From: Hydrogenophaga sp.
Lineage (GTDB): Bacteria; Pseudomonadota; Gammaproteobacteria; Burkholderiales; Burkholderiaceae_C
Length of the DNA: 64,000 bases
Assembly (NCBI RefSeq): GCF_019635465.1
Contig: NZ_JAHBZK010000017.1
Location: 54,984 to 118,983 of the forward strand
Reading direction: 5' to 3'
Part shown: piece by piece, positions 58,396-64,000 of the stretch
Numbering within the stretch: the first letter of the stretch is position 1
Layout of the letters: each line of letters opens with the position of its first letter
Made by a program: the position numbers and the translations under genes
The notes under the pieces: model-generated
Told to the model about the DNA's origin: nothing
Seen by the model: the letters and a program-made list of their open reading frames with translations, nothing else
The model's database searches: none

Positions 58396-59190
58396 TCAGT
58401 CGCAGCGCACCAGCGTCGAACCGATGACCGTCTGGCTCGGTTCGGCCACGGCGACGATCTCTGCCTGTGGCCCGGTGTCCTTCGAGTTGGAGGTGGCGCC
58501 TGCGCGCAGGCGGACCTGGTCGCCGCGCGCCAGCGCCAGCCCTGCCGGTGCACGTGCCAGCCAGACAGGCACATACCAGTCGCCCCCGTCGAGCACCTTG
58601 AGCTGACAGCCGACGCGCACAACCCGGCTCTGTGCAAAGTCGTCCTCGTTGAAAGCTGCGATGCGCTGCAAGGCCGCTTGTGCAAAGTCGAAGGACCAGG
58701 CGGGCAGTGGTGAGCGAATGCGCAAGCGCCAGGTGTCAACGGGGTCGTCGGGGGTGTGGCATCGGGTCTGGCCGCTCGCCGGTGGAGCCGGCAAGGCCCG
58801 CACGAAACGGCCGTGCAGACGTTCGGGAGACGTGGCGTCAGCCCGGGGCCATGCCGAACGGGCCTCAACCACGACGACCTCGGTGCCCGGCGCCAGGCGG
58901 GTGCCTGCGGGCAGCACGGTGGTCACGGTGGTCCAGCGCGTGCCGCCCACGTCAGAGGTGTCGGGCGTGCCGCACTCACCCTGGACCAGCCGCTCTTCTT
59001 CCATCTCGCGGCGTGTCACGCCGGCGCGCAGTGCCGCGAACAGTTCGGGGTGGCCATCGCGCACGGCGTGGGGGCTGGCGGGCACGTCGAGCACCTGGGC
59101 TGCGGTCAGGGCGCCCGATCGCGGCGCCGTCTCGCAGCCGGCAAGGGCAAGGGCCATCAGCACGATGGCCGGGGTCGCGCATCGGTTCAT
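58396..59190 (-). CDS. Hypothetical lipoprotein
   Basis: A 264-residue protein with a lipobox (LMALALAGCET, Cys20). The mature part contains six or seven Cys (for example EERLVQGECGTPD, GQTRCHTPD and the end VRCD), mainly beta-type. I do not recognise the family. Its ATG overlaps the hydrolase stop in ATGA, so it is cotranscribed with the alpha/beta-hydrolase. Confidence 0.7.
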   Translation of the reverse strand: MNRCATPAIVLMALALAGCETAPRSGALTAAQVLDVPASPHAVRDGHPELFAALRAGVTRREMEEERLVQGECGTPDTSDVGGTRWTTVTTVLPAGTRLAPGTEVVVVEARSAWPRADATSPERLHGRFVRALPAPPASGQTRCHTPDDPVDTWRLRIRSPLPAWSFDFAQAALQRIAAFNEDDFAQSRVVRVGCQLKVLDGGDWYVPVWLARAPAGLALARGDQVRLRAGATSNSKDTGPQAEIVAVAEPSQTVIGSTLVRCD

Positions 59191-60146
59191 GGTGTGCGGG
59201 GTTTCATCCACCGGTGTTGCAGCAGGAAGTTGCGATAGCGTTCGGCCACCGCGTCCGGGGCTTCCATCATGGGCAAGTGTCCCACCCGTTCGAGCACCTG
59301 CACCTCGGCGTGGGGGCAGCGCCAGCGCAGGTTGCGAACACCGGACACGTGGAAGATCCGGTCGCGCCGCCCCCAGAGCACCAGCATGGGGTGGCACAGG
59401 TGGGCGATGTGTTGCTCCAGCAGGTAGCGGTCGGCCACATGGTGCGCCCACAGCCGCAGATTGGAGCTGGCCAGGCGGATGGCCTCCTCGCGTGCGGTGC
59501 GCCGCAGAGGCCAGGGCAGGCGTGGCGGGCGGTGGAACAGCCGCTCGAACAGTGCGTCGAATTCTTCGCTGTTGCGCGCCACCAGGGGTGCGTGACCGCC
59601 GTCGATGAGCAGATCGGTCTCGCTGGGCTTGGGCGAGCGCAGGCCGTGCGGTGCACCAATGAAGGCCAGTGAGGCAACGCGGTTGGGGTACTCACGCGCC
59701 AGCATCGCACCCAGCGCACCCCCCATGGAGCTGCCGGCGACGTGGGCGCGCTGCAAGCCAATGCTGTCCATGAACGCGCGCAGCCGCTCGACCTGTTCGG
59801 CATAGCCGTAATGCGCGTCGTCCAGGCGGTCGCTGGCGCCAAAGCCGGGCAGATCGGGCACCACCACCCGGTGGTGCGGGGTGAGGCGGCGCGCCAGATC
59901 GACCCAGTGGTCCTTTTCGGCGAACAGCCCGTGCAGCAGCAGCACCGGCTCACCCTGCCCGCCATCGAGATAATGCAGCGCGTGGTGCGCCGCCGTTGTG
60001 CTGCGCGCCCGCAGACCGGCTATGCGCCGGTTCAGCCCCAGCAACACCGACTTGATGCCATGCAGAAACGAGCTGCCTGCAATGTGAGATATCCCGGCTT
60101 GGGGAACCAGGTTCAGCGCCCAGTGGTGGGCGGTACGGATCGGCAC
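59187..60146 (-). CDS. Alpha/beta-hydrolase
   Basis: A 319-residue alpha/beta-hydrolase. The oxyanion-hole block VLLLHGLFAEKDHW, the nucleophile in GSSMGG, the acid in WGRRDRIF and the catalytic His in VGHLPMMEAP are in order. An N-terminal 35-residue segment (ALNLVPQAGISHIAG) could anchor it to a membrane. It resembles lipases or esterases; substrate unknown. It is divergent from the AraC-type gene. Confidence 0.88.
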   Translation of the reverse strand: MPIRTAHHWALNLVPQAGISHIAGSSFLHGIKSVLLGLNRRIAGLRARSTTAAHHALHYLDGGQGEPVLLLHGLFAEKDHWVDLARRLTPHHRVVVPDLPGFGASDRLDDAHYGYAEQVERLRAFMDSIGLQRAHVAGSSMGGALGAMLAREYPNRVASLAFIGAPHGLRSPKPSETDLLIDGGHAPLVARNSEEFDALFERLFHRPPRLPWPLRRTAREEAIRLASSNLRLWAHHVADRYLLEQHIAHLCHPMLVLWGRRDRIFHVSGVRNLRWRCPHAEVQVLERVGHLPMMEAPDAVAERYRNFLLQHRWMKPRTP

Positions 60147-60223
60147 GATGTCCTCCTGTTGTGCGTCTTGAACAGGTGCTCACGGTACGCAGGGCATGCC
60201 GAAAAGTCTTGGAGGTTTGGGCT

Positions 60224-60967
60224 GTGTTGATCGGCAATGCGTTGACCGTCGGGCTGGACAAGGCGGTCTACCTGGGCGAACTGCCGGCCACCGGCTGGCA
60301 CCGCCATGCGGCGCCGGTGCTGCTGGTGGGTTTGTCGGGTCGTTTTCGCCTGCGCTGGCCCGATGGCCGCAGTGAGCACTGCCACAGCGCGCTGATCGAC
60401 GCCGGTGTGGAGCACGTCTTCGACCCTGACGGTGAACGGGTCGCCATCCTCTACCTGGAGCCCGATGCCCCCGAGGTGCAGCGCCTGCGGGTGCTGTTCG
60501 CGCAGCGGGGACCCGTGGTGGGCGAGCCGTTGTCGCGCGTGGTCGATCGCTGGCACACCGAGCAGCGCCTGAACCACTTCGACCTGGATGCCCTCATCGA
60601 CCGGCGCCTGTGGCCGTCGCTGCAGCCGGTGGACGCGCGGGTGTTGCGCAGCCTGCGCCATCTGCGCGATGCCGGGCTGCCGTCCATGCCCGATCGCGAG
60701 GCGCTTGCGCGCACGGTGCACCTGTCCTCCTCGCGCTTCAACCACCTGTTCAGCGAAGAGGCCGGTGTGAGTTTTCGCAGCTACCGCGTGTGGTCGCAGG
60801 TCCGCCGGGCCCTGGCGGCGTACCGACCGGATGGCAGCCTCACCGACGCCGCGCTCGATGGCGCATTCGCCGATTCGGCGCATTTCAGCCGCATGTTCCG
60901 CAGCACCTTCGGCATGACGCCGTCGAGCGTGCTCAAGCCCTTGCGATCGGTGACGGTGCTGCGCTGA
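60224..60967 (+). CDS. AraC-family transcriptional regulator
   Basis: A 247-residue regulator with an N-terminal cupin-like sensor (about 15-100; LPATGWHRHAAPVLLVGLSG) and a C-terminal pair of helix-turn-helix motifs (about 160-245; ALARTVHLSSSRFNHLFSEEAGVSFRSYRVW and DAALDGAFADSAHFSRMFRSTFGMTPS). I choose GTG 60224 because GGAGG lies 8 bases upstream; an earlier GTG at 60161 lies in frame. Divergent from the hydrolase, which is its likely target. Confidence 0.87.
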   Translation: MLIGNALTVGLDKAVYLGELPATGWHRHAAPVLLVGLSGRFRLRWPDGRSEHCHSALIDAGVEHVFDPDGERVAILYLEPDAPEVQRLRVLFAQRGPVVGEPLSRVVDRWHTEQRLNHFDLDALIDRRLWPSLQPVDARVLRSLRHLRDAGLPSMPDREALARTVHLSSSRFNHLFSEEAGVSFRSYRVWSQVRRALAAYRPDGSLTDAALDGAFADSAHFSRMFRSTFGMTPSSVLKPLRSVTVLR

Positions 60968-61010
60968 GCGCGCGCCTTCAGCGCCACCTCAGTGCCGCCT
61001 TGATGCCAAC

Positions 61011-62120
61011 TCAGCGGCGACGGGCGCCCAGCTTGCGGTAGATGGTGGCGCGGCTGATGCCGAGCGCGCTGGCGGCTTCCTTGACGTTGCCGCGTGCGTC
61101 GTCGACCGCCTTGCGGATGAGGGCGGTCTCCAGGTCCTTGAGGGGCACGCCTTGCGTTGCGGGCGCGCTGCGCGCGTTGCGGCGCTCGAACTGGGCCAGC
61201 ACCTGCAGCCGCAGACCCGACCACAGGGGCACCTCCTGCCCGCCGCGGTGCGCTGCGGCGGCGTCGAACAGGCCTTCGATGGGCGCTGCGAAGTGCAGGC
61301 TGGCGTGGCCCGCGGGCACGCCGGGCGAGACGCCCAGCATGTCGGCGGCGGGGCGGTTCATGCCGGTGATGTCGCCGTCGCCGTCCAGGCAGACCAGGCC
61401 GTCGCTGTCATCGCCCAGCACGCGGCCGGGCCAGTTCATGCGCAGCAGCAGGTGGTGGGGGCGTGCGAGCGCCAGTGCGTTCTCGATGCTGCGCGCCGAC
61501 TGCGATACCAGGTGCTTGAGCGCGGGTTGTTCGCTGACGTTGACGCCGGTGAGGTCGAGCATGCCCACGCAGTGGCCGTCCGGGTCCCAGATGGGGGCAC
61601 CGGCACAGCTGTAGACGCCGGTGGCGTCGAAGAAATGCTCGCCGCGGTGCAGCCACACCGGTTGCAGGTCGGTCAGGGCCATGCCGATGGCGGTGGTGCC
61701 CACGGCGCGCTCGGACAGGTCCACACCCAGGCGCGCGATGCCGCTGACGCCGGGCTCGTGCCGATCGACCGGGCCGTTCACGTCGATCACCACGCCCTGC
61801 GCGTCGGTCAGGATGGCGAAGTAGTGCGTGTGCGCCATGGCGCGCGAGAGCGAGCGGATGACCGGCGAGGCGGCCTGCAGCAGCGGCTCGCTGGCTTCCA
61901 GCGCTCGGCGCATCTGTGCGTCGCTCACCGGTTCGAAGGCCACCTCGCGGTGGTGTTCCAGGCCCAACTGCAAACAGCGCTGCCAGGAACGCGCCACCCA
62001 GGGCGACAGACGCGGGCTGGCTTCGGGTTCGCGCGCATCGAGCACTGCGCGGCGCGCCTGCTCGATGAGGGCCAGCCGCTCGGCGGTGGCGGCGTGGGGG
62101 GACGTGGACATGGGGGCCAT
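61011..62120 (-). CDS. GAF-domain regulator with Fis-type HTH, no AAA+ domain
   Basis: A 369-residue protein. A GAF domain (about 70-215; FAILTDAQGVVIDVNG and GVYSCAGAPIWDPDGHCVGMLDLTG) is followed by a PAS-like part and a C-terminal Fis/HTH_8 motif (NVKEAASALGISRATIYRKLG). This is the layout of acetoin-type regulators (AcoR), but the sigma-54 AAA+ ATPase domain between them is absent, so it cannot activate sigma-54 polymerase in the usual way. Next to mocA-xdhC it may control molybdenum-hydroxylase genes. The start (62120 or 62111) is uncertain. Confidence 0.82.
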   Translation of the reverse strand: MAPMSTSPHAATAERLALIEQARRAVLDAREPEASPRLSPWVARSWQRCLQLGLEHHREVAFEPVSDAQMRRALEASEPLLQAASPVIRSLSRAMAHTHYFAILTDAQGVVIDVNGPVDRHEPGVSGIARLGVDLSERAVGTTAIGMALTDLQPVWLHRGEHFFDATGVYSCAGAPIWDPDGHCVGMLDLTGVNVSEQPALKHLVSQSARSIENALALARPHHLLLRMNWPGRVLGDDSDGLVCLDGDGDITGMNRPAADMLGVSPGVPAGHASLHFAAPIEGLFDAAAAHRGGQEVPLWSGLRLQVLAQFERRNARSAPATQGVPLKDLETALIRKAVDDARGNVKEAASALGISRATIYRKLGARRR

Positions 62121-62143
62121 TGGAACAGCGCGCAGCGGCCCGA

Positions 62144-62848
62144 TCAACCGTTGTCGATGCCGCACTGCGGCAAATCGCGCGAGGGCGGGGCGCTTGGCAG
62201 GCGCACGCTCAGGCCGGTGTCGGCAGCCAGGCGCGCCAGGTCGTCGGGCGTGTCGACGTCGCGCACATGGGCTTCGTCGGTGGTCGCCCACAGGCGCACG
62301 GCCTCGGGTTGGGTGCGTCGCCAGGCGCGCAGGCCACCGCTGTGGTTGCGCAGCAGCGCGCAGGCGTGGGCGTCGAGCACGGCGGGGTGGCCCGGCGTGC
62401 CGTTGACCGTGGGCACCAGCACGTGCTGACGGCGGTCGCGCGCGTCGAAAGCGGCGAGCGCCGCGCGCAGCGCGGGCGCACCGAGCAGCGGCAGATCGCT
62501 CACCAGCACCAGCAGCCTCTCGGGCATGGCGACCAGGCTGCGCAGGCCCAGTTGCAGCGAATCGGCCGGGTCGTCCCCAGGGGTGGGGTTGCGCAGCACC
62601 TGCGGGGGCCGCCGGCTGTTGATCAGGTGCAGGTGGCTTGCAATGGCGTCGCCGTGGTGGCCCACGACCACCTTGACGTGTTCAATGCCCACTTCGGCCA
62701 GCGCCGCCAGCTGGCGGTCCAGCAGGGTCAGACCACCCAGGCGGATCAGGCATTTGGGCACGCCGCCGAGGCGGCTGCCGGCGCCCGCGGCCAGCACCAG
62801 CGCCACGGTCTCGTGTTCGAGGCTCGGGTCGTGGTCGGCGCCCGTCAC
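62144..62848 (-). CDS. MocA-like molybdenum cofactor nucleotidyltransferase
   Basis: A 234-residue NTP-transferase of the MobA/MocA type: LVLAAGAGSRLGGVPKCLIRL at the start, DLPLL near the middle and GTPGHPAVL. In the family, it attaches CMP or GMP to molybdopterin, here probably CMP for xanthine-dehydrogenase-type enzymes. Its ATG overlaps the xdhC stop in ATGA. The 23-base gap to the GAF-Fis gene suggests one transcript. Confidence 0.85.
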   Translation of the reverse strand: MTGADHDPSLEHETVALVLAAGAGSRLGGVPKCLIRLGGLTLLDRQLAALAEVGIEHVKVVVGHHGDAIASHLHLINSRRPPQVLRNPTPGDDPADSLQLGLRSLVAMPERLLVLVSDLPLLGAPALRAALAAFDARDRRQHVLVPTVNGTPGHPAVLDAHACALLRNHSGGLRAWRRTQPEAVRLWATTDEAHVRDVDTPDDLARLAADTGLSVRLPSAPPSRDLPQCGIDNG

Positions 62849-63879
62849 GCGTCCTCGCGCACGAAGCAGGTCACTGCATCGTTGGCGCTCACGTCGAGTT
62901 TTTCCTTGGCCGGCCCCACCGCCAGGTCACGCGGAAGCGGCACACCGTTCTTCACCGCCAGCACCTCGGCCATCACGCTGACCGCGATCTCGGCCGGTGT
63001 CTTGCTGCCGATGTAGATGCCGATGGGCCCGCGCAGGTGGGCCAGGCTCTCTTCGGTCTGGTCGAAGTGCTCGATCAACCGGGCCTGGCGCAGCGCCTGG
63101 TTGCGCCGCGAGCCGATGGCGCCGATGTAGAAGGCCTCGGTGCCCAGCGCTTCGAGCAGCGCGAGATCGTCGAGCTTGGGGTCGTGGGTGAGGGCCACGA
63201 TGGCCGTGCGCCGGTCGGCGCGGAAGGTGCGCACCACGTCGTCGGGCATGTCGTTTGTCAGCGTGACGCCCGGCACCTGCCAGGCGCTGCGGTATTCCTC
63301 GCGCGGGTCGCACACAGTGACCGAAAACCCGCTGAACAGGGCCATGGTGGCGAGGTATTCGCTGAGCTGGCCGGCGCCGATCATGAGCAGGCGGTACTCG
63401 GGCCCGAAGGCGTTGTGCAGCCAGCCGTCCTGTTCGCGCAGGGCCTCGGGCTGGTCCATGTCGCTCAGGGTCACGCGGCCGGTGGCGACTTCGGTGCTGC
63501 GCATGGCCATGCGGCCGCTGCCCAGGCGACCCACGAGGTCGGTCAGGCTGTCGGCGTCGGGGTTGAACTCCAGCAGCAGCTCCAGCGTGCCACCGCAGGG
63601 CAGGCCGAAGCGGTGGGCCTCGTCGGCGCTCACGCCGTAGCGGGTGCGCTGCGGCGGCCCATCTGTCAACGCATCGCGGTAGCGGTGGATCAGGTCGTCT
63701 TCGATACAGCCGCCCGAGACCGAACCCACCACCGCGCCGCCTTCACACAAGGCCATGATGGAGCCCACCGGGCGCGGCGAGCTGCCCCAGGTGCGCACGA
63801 CGGTGGCCAGCAGCGTGGCCTTGCCCGCGCGCCGCCAGTCGAGCAGGGTGCGCAGAACGAAGAGATCGAGGTTTTCCAT
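62845..63879 (-). CDS. XdhC-family molybdoenzyme maturation factor
   Basis: A 344-residue XdhC/CoxI-type protein that binds molybdenum cofactor, aids its sulfuration and inserts it into xanthine-dehydrogenase-like enzymes. The N-terminal block GSVSGGCIEDDLI is typical, and the C-terminal Rossmann part has GAGQLSEYLATMALFSGFSV and IGAIGSRRNQ. Together with mocA this points to a molybdenum hydroxylase encoded outside the window. A dispersed-repeat copy begins about 13 bases upstream of its start. Confidence 0.9.
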   Translation of the reverse strand: MENLDLFVLRTLLDWRRAGKATLLATVVRTWGSSPRPVGSIMALCEGGAVVGSVSGGCIEDDLIHRYRDALTDGPPQRTRYGVSADEAHRFGLPCGGTLELLLEFNPDADSLTDLVGRLGSGRMAMRSTEVATGRVTLSDMDQPEALREQDGWLHNAFGPEYRLLMIGAGQLSEYLATMALFSGFSVTVCDPREEYRSAWQVPGVTLTNDMPDDVVRTFRADRRTAIVALTHDPKLDDLALLEALGTEAFYIGAIGSRRNQALRQARLIEHFDQTEESLAHLRGPIGIYIGSKTPAEIAVSVMAEVLAVKNGVPLPRDLAVGPAKEKLDVSANDAVTCFVREDA

Positions 63880-63891
63880 GGTGTTGGGCTC

Positions 63892-64000
63892 TAGGACCTG
63901 TTCACACTATTTTTCCAAGTGCGAACGGGGTGGAAACAGCGCCAATCAAGGCGCGCGACGACGGCCAGGCTGGCCGCCTGGCCTAGGAGTGCAACGACGA
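63892..64000. repeat. Dispersed repeat copy, cut by the window end
   Basis: The segment GGACCTGTTCACAC through CCAAGTGCGAACGGGG is the reverse complement of the short form at 17509-17555 with two differences. The following GCCAATCAAGGCGCGCGACG and the hairpin GGCCAGGC/GCCTGGCC (63963-63983) match the minus strand of the 51085-51353 element. The rest lies beyond the window. It sits 13 bases upstream of xdhC, so the promoter of xdhC must lie inside it. Confidence 0.85.

Overview
The window is GC-rich, densely coded chromosome from a betaproteobacterium, most likely Burkholderiales and close to Comamonadaceae/Hydrogenophaga. The basis is gene content: several Bug/TctC binding proteins, a TAXI-TRAP system, and the pyrG-kdsA-eno-ftsB order. 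The genus is inferred, not proven. I see no tRNA, rRNA, CRISPR array, integrase or intact insertion sequence. Most genes are single-copy metabolic or housekeeping genes in short operons with 4-bp ATGA/GTGA overlaps.

Layout. 1-3.9 kb: an accessory patch with a partial zinc-ribbon gene, a possible restriction-subunit remnant and a large reverse transcriptase-nitrilase fusion of the DRT1/UG type. 3.9-12.8 kb: yggU-like, amiC, tsaE, queG, a MarR regulator with a siderophore-interacting protein, an acyl-CoA ligase, and an MlaE/MCE/lipoprotein operon. 12.84-14.6 kb: a second, unrelated, markedly AT-richer UG/Abi-type reverse transcriptase with its own promoter-like leader. 14.7-17.5 kb: a Bug protein, an FAH-family enzyme and a GntR regulator. 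17.5-25.4 kb: a guanidine-degradation operon behind a guanidine-I (ykkC) riboswitch, with an NMT1/TauT-like ABC transporter, two DUF1989 carboxyguanidine deiminase subunits and a biotin-dependent guanidine (urea) carboxylase. 25.6-32.2 kb: an AEC permease, a TAXI-TRAP transporter with DUF1850, a Bug protein and xerD. 32.2-47.5 kb: a light/redox/energy-type histidine kinase pair, DUF455, gamma-carbonic anhydrase-like, hslO, LysR, a NadR-like kinase, ftsB-eno-kdsA-pyrG, coaBC, a thioredoxin-like protein, a transglutaminase-like protein and a nitroreductase.

47.6-58.4 kb is a molybdenum/tungsten block. It holds tupBCA under a ModE-HTH/binding-domain regulator, a ModA-like protein followed by a BtuCDF-type (MolABC-like) importer, and a classical modABC operon divergent from modE across a perfect operator palindrome. 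The window ends (58.4-64 kb) with a lipoprotein, a hydrolase, an AraC regulator, a GAF-Fis regulator lacking an AAA+ domain, and mocA-xdhC. The last two mature molybdenum hydroxylases and so fit the metal supply encoded just upstream.

The most unusual non-coding feature is a dispersed structured repeat family. One complete 269-bp copy lies at 51085-51353, a copy runs off the right edge (63892-64000), and a short form at 17509-17555 serves as a hairpin between two convergent genes. The best candidates for new biology are the two distinct antiviral-type reverse transcriptases, especially the second with its leader, which may be a template RNA.
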